From positions 4,276,501-4,340,500 of the forward strand of contig NZ_CP134494.1 of the NCBI RefSeq assembly GCF_031759225.1: a stretch of 64,000 bases of DNA, given 5' to 3'. Position 1 is the first letter of the stretch, and each line of letters begins with the position of its first letter. The stretch comes from Mesobacillus jeotgali. Its GTDB lineage: Bacteria > Bacillota > Bacilli > Bacillales > Cytobacillaceae. The notes below the pieces were generated by a model. It ran no database searches and had not been told where the DNA came from. It worked only from the letters and a program-made list of their open reading frames with translations. This document shows positions 46,027-56,136 of this stretch, in pieces. The position numbers and the translations under genes were made by a program.

Positions 46027-46491
46027 CTAAAAGCCAATCAGCGCGGCAAGGCTCCTGACACGTTCCTGAAAAGACAGATCCACTTTTATAAATGGCCTTT
46101 CATTTAGATAGAGCAAACCTAATAAAAGCATCATAAGGAACATTGGGTATAGACGAAATACTTTTGAAAAGATCACATATTTATTAACAACCAAATAAGC
46201 AAGTCCTAGCATAATGCCAATTCCCATACTAACCCCTGCAATATTAAACACTGCATCAAGAAACTCTGCGCTTCTGCCAGGATCCAATAACTGTCGATAC
46301 TCCTCTATGATTCCAACCGTCACCAGAGAATACCAAACGACTTTTAGCTTGTGTTTGACATTATTAGGACCTGAAATAATAAGAATGAATATACCTATCA
46401 ATGTTGATGCTCCTAAAAAACCTATAAAATGCATTAGCTTGTCCAGCCCGAATATCATTGGAAAATTCAACAATCCGACCACCCTTTCCAC
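46027..46491 (-). CDS. VanZ-like membrane protein
   Basis: A ~154-residue protein with four hydrophobic helices. KLMHFIGFLGASTLIGI, the acidic pair in IEEYRQLLDPGRSAEFLDAVFNIAGVSMG and the helix order match VanZ-like proteins, some of which lower teicoplanin binding; the general role is unknown. The start is uncertain: GTG 46491 lacks a site, while GGAAAGG would suit a TTG near 46473. It converges with the M14 gene. Confidence 0.7.
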   Translation of the reverse strand: MERVVGLLNFPMIFGLDKLMHFIGFLGASTLIGIFILIISGPNNVKHKLKVVWYSLVTVGIIEEYRQLLDPGRSAEFLDAVFNIAGVSMGIGIMLGLAYLVVNKYVIFSKVFRLYPMFLMMLLLGLLYLNERPFIKVDLSFQERVRSLAALIGF

Positions 46492-46566
46492 TATCAGCCT
46501 TACCAGAGGTATGGTATGCTCTGATAATCAGTAGAGCGGGTAACATCTTCTGTTGTCCTATAAAAA

Positions 46567-46605
46567 TGAAAAAGGAAGACAAGGGATCTCTCCCTTGTCT
46601 TCCTT
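46567..46605 (-). terminator. Terminator of the DUF6241-like gene
   Basis: A 15-bp perfect stem (AAGGAAGACAAGGGA / TCCCTTGTCTTCCTT) with a 4-nt loop begins inside the stop codon; on the minus strand TTTTTCATTTTT follows. Confidence 0.8.
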
Positions 46606-47155
46606 AAAAATTATTCTTAATGAATTCTTCCTCTTCTGCTGAGCTCATGATGCCGTAAGCTCTGCCTACTGTTCCACCTTGCCATTGCCAGAAAAAATTG
46701 TGATCATAGTCTACCGTTTGAAAATCTCCGCTTTTCCATTTCTTTGCTATGTCCATCAAGTCTTTCTTTGTGGCAAAGTTTGACTTCTCCAGAAACTCTA
46801 GAACTTGTGAAACAGTATGTTCTGACATTGGAATAGCTCCCCATTTGTCTTCAGCTTTCACCTTCTGGTGAGTCATCTTGTGCATGATATCGATGATCTC
46901 ACGTTCAGTCGTGGCATCAGTCAGCTTCAATTCGAAAATTTGACCACCGATATTTTTAGTTTGCTCTTGATATTCCTCCTGTTTACTTGCATAAGGTGAA
47001 TCATCATTTTCTTCAGGTGCTGCAACTGAGCGAGCTTCATTATCGGTATTGTTCTCTTGGTAATTTTCAACGTTATCTAATATTTTATATGTCCCGTAAC
47101 CGAACCCAATAACCAGACCGATGACAACCCCTATAATGATCAGTATTTTCTTCAA
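46604..47155 (-). CDS. DUF6241-like membrane-anchored protein
   Basis: A ~183-residue protein with one N-terminal membrane helix (~3-24), an acidic linker and an outer helical domain: EREIIDIMHKMTHQKVKAED, WGAIPMSEHT and HNFFWQWQGGTVGRAYGIMS. This recalls DUF6241 proteins of Bacillus (from memory, function unknown). I start at TTG 47155, six bases after GGGGGAGAG; a TTG five codons upstream overlaps that site. The IS1182 element ends about 120 bp upstream and may separate it from its former promoter. Confidence 0.65.
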   Translation of the reverse strand: MKKILIIIGVVIGLVIGFGYGTYKILDNVENYQENNTDNEARSVAAPEENDDSPYASKQEEYQEQTKNIGGQIFELKLTDATTEREIIDIMHKMTHQKVKAEDKWGAIPMSEHTVSQVLEFLEKSNFATKKDLMDIAKKWKSGDFQTVDYDHNFFWQWQGGTVGRAYGIMSSAEEEEFIKNNF

Positions 47156-47340
47156 TATACTCTCCCCCAATTACACTATGCTGCAGTCTTCAACAAGGAT
47201 AGAAAACTATATTATAAGGTACATACTCCCAATGAATTCCATTTATTAGTATAGTATAACATATTCAGGAATCTTGGGACGCAGGAACGGTTCGAGACCA
47301 CTGAAAAAGTGCCCTTTTTTCCAAAAGGAAATCTCCATTT

Positions 47341-48891
47341 CTAGGATGCTTCCAGAAAATGAAGATTTTCATTTGGTATTTTGAAATAAATGACAATAAA
47401 TCGTGTGGAAACAGACTTATTAGAGGATAGGATTTTCGCTATCCTCTTTAAGTTTACCGCCAATGCGGTTAATTTTGCTTGTAAGCCCATGCTTTTTAGA
47501 CCGTACCCTCTGGCACGATCTAACCCGTGGAAGTTTTTCATTTCCCCGTTCTTCCATTCCTGACAAGCTCTTTTCTTATATTTTACTTTGAACTCATCCG
47601 TCTTTTGTTCCTGGCTGTATCCATAGAATTCTGGGGTGTTGATTCCAACGTCCAATATTCTTCCTACTCTGGTTCCTTTGACGCATTGATCCCGGAGTGG
47701 ACATACTCTGCATTTTTCCCTTTCAAAATAATACTTGTAGGATTGCTTACCGCTTTTTTTCTTTTGGTGAACTTTCCTTACTGTTTGATTGCCCTGTACA
47801 CAAAACCATTCATCAGAATCTTTGTTATAGCTATATAAATCCTCGTCAATTTTATAAGCCATTTCACTTACTGGTATGTATGGCTTGGCTCCCGCTTCCT
47901 TAATTTTGTCCAATATTGGCTTTCTGAAATAGGCTTTATCCCCATAGACTTCGTCTATTGTCATTCCACTTTTTTTCGTTAGCTCCAATAACTGATCAAA
48001 CTTTTCCCCATCCACATAGGCGCCATTCCCTACATGTACAGCTGTAATAATACGGTCTTCGGTTGTGATCATAAATTCAGTCTTATATCCAAAGAAATGG
48101 GATGTCTTACTCTTATGACCAACTCTGGCGTCCTGGTCCACAATAGAGCGAACCCCTTTTTGTTCAATAAATTTAGGGTCCTGTAAGATTTCTTTCGCAT
48201 TCTCTAGTAATCTCTTGGTTTTTGGGATGTTTTCTGATTCTAGATGTTCTTCTACATTTGAAATGGTTTCTTCAAGATAGGATTTCATTGTCGCTTTGGC
48301 TTCTTTATGATCTTCGATTTCTTTATAGTCGGGAATATCTTGATTGATTTCCTTCGGAACTTCGCCACACTCTTCCTCTACGGTCTTAAAGATCTTTTTC
48401 GCCAGTCTTTTCATAACTCTTTCTGCGGTACATTTAAAGGTGTTGGCCTCTGAATGGGTTGTATCAATGCTTATCCCAGATGATTTTAGGATTCCTTTTT
48501 CCACACCTTGTTTATTGATTTCAACGATGATCTCATCAATCGTAAGATTGCCTTCTAATTTATGCTTGCGAAATTTAGCCAATAGACTTGGATGGGGCAA
48601 ATCGTCCTCTGGATTAATACCGAGGAAGTACATGAAAGCCAGGTTTAATGAAGCTTCTTCGATTACCTGTTCATCGGATAGATTATAGAGGTATTGCAGC
48701 ACTAAAAGTTTAACCATAAGCTCCGGCTCTTTTGCAGGTCGGCCATAGTACTTACAATAGGATTTTTCGAGTTTGTCATTGATGAAACTAAAATCTACCA
48801 CGTCTTTAAGCAATTTCAGCTTATGATTTTCGGGGATTTTATTGTATAATACGGAGTAGATGCTTAACTGCATATCTTTGTCTTTAAGCAT
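47341..48891 (-). CDS. IS1182 family DDE transposase
   Basis: A 516-residue transposase with N-terminal DUF772-type domain (GRPAKEPELMVKLLVLQYLYNLSDEQ), the catalytic Asp in SGISIDTTHSEAN, second Asp region VYGDKAYF, a zinc-like CRVCPLRDQC segment and the C-terminal ARGYGLKSMGLQAKLTALA. Full length with no interruption, so potentially active. AGAAGG precedes the ATG but lies inside an inverted repeat (48892-48970). Confidence 0.92.
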   Translation of the reverse strand: MLKDKDMQLSIYSVLYNKIPENHKLKLLKDVVDFSFINDKLEKSYCKYYGRPAKEPELMVKLLVLQYLYNLSDEQVIEEASLNLAFMYFLGINPEDDLPHPSLLAKFRKHKLEGNLTIDEIIVEINKQGVEKGILKSSGISIDTTHSEANTFKCTAERVMKRLAKKIFKTVEEECGEVPKEINQDIPDYKEIEDHKEAKATMKSYLEETISNVEEHLESENIPKTKRLLENAKEILQDPKFIEQKGVRSIVDQDARVGHKSKTSHFFGYKTEFMITTEDRIITAVHVGNGAYVDGEKFDQLLELTKKSGMTIDEVYGDKAYFRKPILDKIKEAGAKPYIPVSEMAYKIDEDLYSYNKDSDEWFCVQGNQTVRKVHQKKKSGKQSYKYYFEREKCRVCPLRDQCVKGTRVGRILDVGINTPEFYGYSQEQKTDEFKVKYKKRACQEWKNGEMKNFHGLDRARGYGLKSMGLQAKLTALAVNLKRIAKILSSNKSVSTRFIVIYFKIPNENLHFLEAS

Positions 48892-48970
48892 AAAAAGAAA
48901 ACCTTCTTTCTCTTGTATAATTGGTTCTTGGTCGATTCAATTATATCAAATTTAAGAAGGTTTTCTTTTT
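48892..48970 (-). promoter_or_regulatory. 17-bp inverted repeat framing the transposase leader
   Basis: AAAAAGAAAACCTTCTT (48892-48908) and AAGAAGGTTTTCTTTTT (48954-48970) are perfect complements, with the likely transposase promoter in the 45-bp loop. RNA entering from outside would fold a terminator-like hairpin that ends in T residues and hides the AGAAGG site; RNA from the internal promoter would not. Confidence 0.6.
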
Positions 48971-49055
48971 TATTGTCCAAAATCATCATTTCCACTTAAC
49001 TGGAAGTGTTTTTCAGTGGCTTCGAACGGTTCTTATGTCCCAAGAGAGGTTACTA

Positions 49056-49520
49056 TTATCTTTTTCTCCGGTCACTTACAATACCTTTTAATGTTTTGTG
49101 AATTACTGGATAATCTTTCTTAGAAATTGCATAGTAGGTTGGTATGTAAATAGATTTCCCGTCTTCAATAATCAGTACAAATGCAGGAGTTTTTATTCCT
49201 AAGTACTCGGTCCGGATATCATTCTCTTCTTCAATATGTTTAATAGAATCCAATTTAATTGTTTTGTTTTTCACTATAATATTTTCCATATCGTAACGGA
49301 ACATTTGGTTATTCTTTAATAACAGGCGAATGAGCATCACTGACATCCTTCCAAAAAAGCCAATTCCGAGAACACCTACTGTCACAGAGATGACTTTCCT
49401 TGGCGTAGGAGCCTCCAAATAAATAGATGCAAGAATTAGAGCCACACCAGTAACGATAAAGAGTGCACAAATCAACAAACGGCCGATAATGGTCGAGGTC
49501 CGATAATTTACTACCTTCAT
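49056..49520 (-). CDS. Two-helix membrane protein with PH-like domain
   Basis: A 154-residue protein with two membrane helices (~12-32 and ~42-68) and a cytoplasmic beta-rich domain (MFRYDMENIIVKNKTIKLDSIKHIEE, then FVLIIEDGKSIYIPTYYAI). The arrangement is like DUF5381/STM3941-type proteins; I am not certain of the family. Its stop lies 12 bp from the IS1182 right end, so its original terminator or a downstream partner may have been displaced. Confidence 0.55.
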   Translation of the reverse strand: MKVVNYRTSTIIGRLLICALFIVTGVALILASIYLEAPTPRKVISVTVGVLGIGFFGRMSVMLIRLLLKNNQMFRYDMENIIVKNKTIKLDSIKHIEEENDIRTEYLGIKTPAFVLIIEDGKSIYIPTYYAISKKDYPVIHKTLKGIVSDRRKR

Positions 49521-49758
49521 ATTTCCACCCTATTCTAAGATATTAATGCTACTACCAAAGAGTTTTCCAATAATTGTATTATATTCTAAGAAGGAATCTA
49601 AGACTAATGTTTACCCGTCAAAAAAGAAGCAACATAACGACCTCTCATGTATTTTTGTTAGAATATAAAAGAAAAATAAGGTGTGGTTGAATTCAAATAA
49701 AAAACCGGCTACAGGATCACACCCATGACCGGCCTTTTAATTATTTCCTACTAGCCTT

Positions 49759-50526
49759 CTAATACCCTGTCTCTATCATTCTCACAAAATCTTCTAAAGT
49801 ATGATTCTGCAAAATCATAATCCGTGGCAGTTCGTATCGGTCACTCTGGTCTGTGCTGAGTCCGCCGCCTACTTTGAATGCGCCTTTAAATTCTAATTCT
49901 TCTAAAACGGAGATTGTATCGGCATTGTAGCTTCCATATGGATAGGCAAAGGTATTTGTTGTTCTGCCTGTCAGGTCTTTAAGGGCTTTTGTTGCTTCAT
50001 TGATTTCTGTGTATTGCTGCTCCCTGCTTAGATCGGCAAGGGCTGGGTGGGTTACTGAATGATTTTGGATGTCTACTCCGTTTTCCATTACGGTCAGAAG
50101 TTCGTTTGAAGTCATATTCCAGCTGCCATCTACCCAATCTGACACCGTGAATTGAGTGGCTTCCATTCCATACTTCTGCAAGACTGGATACACATAAGGA
50201 TAAAAGTCATTCGAATTGTCATCAAATGTCAGGAGAATAGGCTTCTTTGGCATTGCCGCTTTCTTATCAAGAATGTTGAAGTATTGCTTCATTGTTAAAG
50301 TGCGGTAACCATTTTCATGGAGATAAGCCATATGCTTTTCGAATTCTTCAAGACTGTATTGATAAGGATTATTCGGGTCCGGGTCAGGTTTCACGACATG
50401 ATAGAGCAGGACTGGAATTTCCACCTGTTCAGTTTGTTTAGCGCTGGCTGGCAACTGGTATTGAGTACTAGCAATTAATAATAGGATCAAAGCCATAAAC
50501 AGTCCTTTTAATTTTTTCATCAGCAT
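49759..50526 (-). CDS. Secreted polysaccharide deacetylase (CE4)
   Basis: A 255-residue protein with signal peptide (cut near ASA) and NodB/CE4 fold: IPVLLYHVVKP, LLTFDDNSNDFYPYVYPVL (catalytic Asp pair), IQNHSVTHPALADLS (zinc His), FAYPYGSYN. The N-terminal block resembles IcaB/PgaB, which de-N-acetylate PNAG. CE4 also includes acetylxylan esterases, and this gene lies ~100 bp after the GH10 xylanase on the same strand. Both roles remain open; pgaC-pgaD is 7.5 kb away. GGAGGGAAC precedes the ATG. Confidence 0.8.
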   Translation of the reverse strand: MLMKKLKGLFMALILLLIASTQYQLPASAKQTEQVEIPVLLYHVVKPDPDPNNPYQYSLEEFEKHMAYLHENGYRTLTMKQYFNILDKKAAMPKKPILLTFDDNSNDFYPYVYPVLQKYGMEATQFTVSDWVDGSWNMTSNELLTVMENGVDIQNHSVTHPALADLSREQQYTEINEATKALKDLTGRTTNTFAYPYGSYNADTISVLEELEFKGAFKVGGGLSTDQSDRYELPRIMILQNHTLEDFVRMIETGY

Positions 50527-50547
50527 CGTTCCCTCCTATTTTTGGCT

Positions 50548-50584
50548 GCCTACACTTTGTTGTTCTAAACAACAAAGTGTAGGC
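50548..50584. other. 17-bp perfect hairpin between xylanase and deacetylase genes
   Basis: GCCTACACTTTGTTGTT pairs fully with AACAACAAAGTGTAGGC around a 3-nt loop. No T-run follows in the direction of transcription, so it may be an mRNA stability or partial-termination element rather than a clean terminator. Confidence 0.6.
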
Positions 50585-50626
50585 AAAAAAACCTAAGGAA
50601 TTACAAACCACTACTAAGCTTTTGTT

Positions 50627-51811
<1,185 letters not shown>

Positions 51812-52124
51812 TTACACTTTTTACAGATCGAACGAATTCTCCCCCCTATGCAGTTTGCTTGCCAGGAACAAAAGAAAGGGCTTTCATGGAAGTGTAAAAA
51901 AATATGCAGCTGTTACCTGACTTGATATGATTATATCAACACAAAACTTAGTTTATCCACTTAATAAACTAATAATTTAAAGTTTTCTCTAAAAATGATA
52001 AAATATTACTAGATGGAAAGTATCCTGATATACAACTTACCTGAAATAGACATCTCACCAGTTAATATGAAAGGAGATATAATAATAAATACAAATACTA
52101 ATAGAAAAGAAAGGCGAGACAACA

Positions 52125-53867
52125 GTGCTGAAACAACTAAAAAAATGGAATACATTACGAAACCAAATCTTAATTATCTTTTTACTAGTTATGGTCATTG
52201 TTTTACTGATTGTCAGCCTTCTTACATTAGGACAAGTTTCAGCATTGCTGACAAATAACGCTGAAAAGCAAATACAACAGGTAGCGATTGAAGCCAATGG
52301 ACGAATCGAATCTCTCTACGAGCAGATCAATATGAATTCAAAACTTGTTATAACCGATGAACAAGTTCAAAGAGTCTTAACGAATGTCCATGATGGAAAA
52401 CCTGTATCCTTCGGTGACCGGCAGCAATTAATGGGGCATATCAACAGAATTATCGGGAATACCGATGGAATTTTTTCCTTTCAGCTCTTTTCTGCAAAGA
52501 AGCAGCGTGTCCTACCTCTTGATGAAGATAGATTGATCAATCGAGTCGGCCAAAAGTGGATTGAGGAAGCAAATCAGGCAAAAGGGCGAATCGTTTGGAT
52601 TGGTGAAGATCCAAATGATAAAAATTATTTCCTGGCCATCCGAAGAGTCAACTTAATGGAAAGGCAATATAGAAGTGGCGGTTATCTTTTAATCAGCATA
52701 AATCGAAATCATTTTCGCTTTGCGAATGAAAAGTATGATAACGACCAATACTCGATTCTTTTGGATCAGCATCAAAAGCCGATCATCCAAAATTATCCTG
52801 GCGATATGAGGAGTATCATTGAAAGCACTGAAAACGAAGTGCAGCTAAATGAGCGGGACTATATCGTCACAAAGCAATCATCCGACCTTACAGGCTGGAC
52901 CGTCTTCATTTTAACCCCTGTAAACAAATTGACCGAAGGAATGTCTTGGATCAGGGACGGCATCATCTTATCTGGAGTTGTCGGCTTCATCATATTTTCC
53001 ATCAGTTCCTTTTTTCTTTCAACCATCATCACAAGGCCAATATTAAAATTGACACAAACGATGCAGCGGGCCGGAGATGGTTCATTAACAATGAATCCGG
53101 AAGTTTATTCAGTAAATGAAATCAACGAATTAAATAGTACCTATAATCAGCTGGTGAAAGAAACCAATCATTTAATGCAAATGGTTTATCAAAAAGAGAT
53201 TTTACGTAATCGAAGTGAATTGTAAGCGCTTCAAGCGCAGATTAATCCTCATTTTCTCTTTAACACACTGGATGCACTTCATTGGTCACTTGATGAAAAA
53301 AATGAGGACGAGCTGGCCGAACTTGTTATAGCCATGTCAGATTTATTCCGATATACCATCACGAGAGAAACCGATGACGATTGGGTGTATCTGAAGGACG
53401 AAATCAAGCATATCAGCGACTATATGGAAATTATGAAAATGCGTTTTGGTGACAGGTTACAGTGGAATGTCTCTGTGCCTGCAAAATATGAACATGTCAG
53501 GATTCCGAAGCTGATCATACAGCCATTGGTGGAAAATGCAATCCTCCATGGAGCTGGAAACAAAGCCGGAAACAGCCAGATATCGGTCACAGTTGAGCCA
53601 GTAACAAATAAGGATGAAGAAAGAATCCGTATTTCTGTAAAAGATGATGGATCCGGGATGGATCCAGTGAGGCTTTCAAAGATCATCCAATCGATGGAAT
53701 CTGGAGGTACAACTTCTGCGAACGGCAAAGGAATGGCCATTTCAAATGTCTATAAGCGTTTAAAATTATACTATCAAGGCATTTCACATCCAGACCTTTT
53801 GATTGAGAGTGAGTTAGACCAGGGAACTTTGATTACATTCGAACTACCGGTTAGGGGAGGCGATTAA
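52125..53867 (+). pseudogene. YesM-type sensor histidine kinase interrupted by in-frame TAA
   Basis: The first frame (366 residues, GTG start with AAGGCGAG) has a membrane helix (~15-38), an extracellular sensor, a second helix (~285-307) and HAMP. It ends at TAA 53223-53225. The next codons in the same frame read ALQAQINPHFLFNTLD, the His_kinase phospho-acceptor motif, and continue to a HATPase domain (LIIQPLVENAILHGAG, DDGSGM) ending at 53867. Homologues normally have ELxALQAQINPHFLFN, so one AAA-to-TAA type change explains it. As sequenced, the kinase core can only be made by readthrough or restart (ATG 53334 would miss the His). Confidence 0.85.
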
Positions 53868-53868
53868 T

Positions 53869-54654
53869 ATGGTGACTAAAAATATACTGATTGTGGATGA
53901 TGAGCCGAGAACGAGACAAGGCTTGCAAAGGACACTTGAAAACTGGAACAACGGCGATTATGCCATCCTCACTGCGGAAAGCGGTGAGGATGTCCTGCGG
54001 ATAGTCGAGGAAAAGAAGATTCATATTTTACTTTCTGATATCCGAATGCCTGAAATGACAGGATTGCAGTTATTGAAGACACTGAAGGAAAAAGGAATGG
54101 CTCCAGTAGTGATTGTGATTTCTGCTTACTCCGAATTTGAGTATGCACAGCAAGCGTTGAAGCTCGGTGTCGTCAATTACCTTTTAAAACCCATTGGGAA
54201 GAAGAAGCTGATTGAAGCCGTAGAAGATGCAGTGATGGTCATGGAGAAGCAAGTAAGGGCCGGATTGATTGAAAAAGTGGTGGACAAAAAAATAGCCGAT
54301 GCCAGCAACAAGATGGACACGACCAAGGATACCATCCGCAAGGCCATGATCTATATTGACCAGAATTTAAAGGAAGAAATCACCCTGAAAGACGTTGCTG
54401 CTCAAGTACACTTGAACCCAAGCTATTTTAGCGTGCTGTTCAAGGAGCAAGTGAATCTGAATTTCAGTGAATATGTGACCAGACGCAGAATCCAGCGCGC
54501 AAAGGAATTAGTTCTTTCTACTACCCTCCCTATTAACGAAATAGCAGAAGATGTCGGCTATAAAACATCGAAATATTTCATTAAAATCTTCAAGGAAATT
54601 GAGGGCATGACACCTAGCGCTTACCGAAAAACCGGAAATGAAAGGGCTTTCTAA
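53869..54654 (+). CDS. YesN-type AraC-family response regulator
   Basis: A 261-residue regulator with a receiver domain (~1-125: ILIVDDEPRTRQGL, phospho-acceptor Asp in LLSDIRMPEMTG, VISAYSEF, YLLKPI) and a C-terminal AraC double helix-turn-helix (~160-258: ITLKDVAAQVHLNPSYFSVLFK, INEIAEDVGYKTSKYFIKIFK). It is the partner of the kinase 1 bp upstream and should activate the transporter and xylanase genes. GGGGAGG precedes the ATG. Intact, unlike its kinase. Confidence 0.9.
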   Translation: MVTKNILIVDDEPRTRQGLQRTLENWNNGDYAILTAESGEDVLRIVEEKKIHILLSDIRMPEMTGLQLLKTLKEKGMAPVVIVISAYSEFEYAQQALKLGVVNYLLKPIGKKKLIEAVEDAVMVMEKQVRAGLIEKVVDKKIADASNKMDTTKDTIRKAMIYIDQNLKEEITLKDVAAQVHLNPSYFSVLFKEQVNLNFSEYVTRRRIQRAKELVLSTTLPINEIAEDVGYKTSKYFIKIFKEIEGMTPSAYRKTGNERAF

Positions 54655-54763
54655 AAATAGTAGTATTTTTCCTAATCATAGTTGCCTTTTTTGGTCTGCC
54701 CCCTGGTGTTAGACTTTAAATGTAAGGCATAGACAAACAAACATTTAGGGGGGTTTTGGATTA

Positions 54764-56065
54764 ATGAAAAAGAAAGCGTTTTCCTCGGTAATGACCTTGG
54801 CATTAGCCGGCGGATTGATTCTTGGAGGCTGTTCCTCATCTACTGGTTCTAATGGCGAATCGTCCAGCGGGGACAAAACTGTCGTGAAGATGATGCATTT
54901 ATGGCCAGAAGGCAGTTCAAATGCACAGTACACAATCGTTGATGATATTATCACTGCTTATGAAAAAGAAAACCCGGATGTAGATATCCAGACTGAAATT
55001 CTAGGCAATGAGCAGTACAAAGAGAAAGTAAAAGTACTATCCGCTTCAAATGAACTGCCTGACGTAGGGATCACCTGGGCAGCAGGATATATGAAGCCTT
55101 TCGTTGATGGAAAAATGTTTGCTCCATTAGATGATATTGCTAAAGAAGACAATTTCGTTGCTGGTACGCTGGATGCTTTCTCAGTTGACGAAAAGCCATA
55201 CGCTGTACCTCTTGAATTAAACATCACCCCAGTTTATTACAACAAAGAAATTTTTGAGAAGTATAACCTGGAAGCTCCAAAGACATATGACGAATTCCTT
55301 AACGTCGTAGAAACACTTGTTGATAACGGAGTGACTCCGATTACTTTAGGAAACAAAGACCGCTGGACTGGATCCATGTGGTATATGTACCTTGCTGACC
55401 GTATCGGCGGCCCTGAGGCGTTAAATAGTGCCATCAACCGTTCTGGAAGCTTTGAAGATCCAGCACTTGTACAGGCAGCTGAAGAAATTGAAAAGCTGGT
55501 TAAGATGGACGCATTCGTTAAAGGCTATAACGGCCTTTCCAACGATGAAGCAAAAGGTTACTTCATGAATGAACAGGCTGCTATGTACATGATGGCAACA
55601 TGGGAGCTTCCAAACTATACAACAACTCCTGATGTCTCCCAGGAATTCAAGGACAAAGTTGGTTACTTCAAGTTCCCTACCTATGAAGGCGGAAAAGGCG
55701 ATATTGACAGCTATGTAGGTGGACCTGGTGTTGGTCTGTTCGTATCGGAACAATCAAAGGTGAAAGACGAAGCGAAAGAATTTGTCTCTTACCTGGTTGA
55801 AGAATGGGGCAAGCGTTCCGTTGTTGACGCTGGAGTCATTCCGGCTACAGTCGTTGATACATCCAATGGCGAGCTTCACCCAATGTACATTGACATCCTG
55901 AATGACTTAGGAAACGCAACGAACCTGACTCTATATGCAGATGTTCAGATGTCTGCCGGCGTAGCAGATGTTCACTTGAACCAGATCCAGGCATTATTCG
56001 GCGGACAAACAACTCCTGAAGAGTTTGCAAAAACGCAAGAAGAAGCACTTGCTGCTGAGAAATAA
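54764..56065 (+). CDS. Sugar ABC transporter substrate-binding lipoprotein (probably xylo-oligosaccharide)
   Basis: A 433-residue family 1 binding protein with lipobox LILGGC, a Ser/Gly linker, VVKMMHLWPEGSSN, ITAYEKENPDVDI, YAVPLELNITPVYYNKEIF and VGGPGVGLFVSE. Substrate is inferred from neighbours (YesMN, GH10 xylanase, xylAB). First gene after yesN with its own 109-bp leader; a strong hairpin follows, so it is probably made in excess over the permeases. Confidence 0.88.
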   Translation: MKKKAFSSVMTLALAGGLILGGCSSSTGSNGESSSGDKTVVKMMHLWPEGSSNAQYTIVDDIITAYEKENPDVDIQTEILGNEQYKEKVKVLSASNELPDVGITWAAGYMKPFVDGKMFAPLDDIAKEDNFVAGTLDAFSVDEKPYAVPLELNITPVYYNKEIFEKYNLEAPKTYDEFLNVVETLVDNGVTPITLGNKDRWTGSMWYMYLADRIGGPEALNSAINRSGSFEDPALVQAAEEIEKLVKMDAFVKGYNGLSNDEAKGYFMNEQAAMYMMATWELPNYTTTPDVSQEFKDKVGYFKFPTYEGGKGDIDSYVGGPGVGLFVSEQSKVKDEAKEFVSYLVEEWGKRSVVDAGVIPATVVDTSNGELHPMYIDILNDLGNATNLTLYADVQMSAGVADVHLNQIQALFGGQTTPEEFAKTQEEALAAEK

Positions 56066-56077
56066 TACTTGCTTAAA

Positions 56078-56114
56078 AAGAGGGCATATTGCTGATGAAT
56101 ATGCCCTCTTCTTT
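56078..56114 (+). terminator. Intercistronic hairpin after the binding-protein gene
   Basis: AAGAGGGCATATT/AATATGCCCTCTT with a 7-nt loop, followed by CTTTAT. Partial terminator or mRNA stabiliser, common after binding-protein genes. Confidence 0.7.
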
Positions 56115-56136
56115 ATAAGAAAGGCGGCTAACCAAC

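Larger units (their letters stand above)
47273..49044 (-). mobile_element. IS1182-family insertion sequence, complete
   Basis: One full transposase gene lies between terminal inverted repeats. The left end reads CTTGGGAC....GAAC.GTTCGA then CCACTGAAAAA; the right end, reverse-complemented, starts CTTGGGACATAAGAACCG and continues likewise. About 30 of 36 bases match. I see no clear target duplication. It lies between two minus-strand genes, 12 bp from the stop of the 49.06 kb gene. Confidence 0.85.

Noticed and set aside
53334..53867. Independent short ATPase gene
   Set aside because: It is in frame with the truncated kinase and begins inside the kinase core; an interrupted single gene explains it better.
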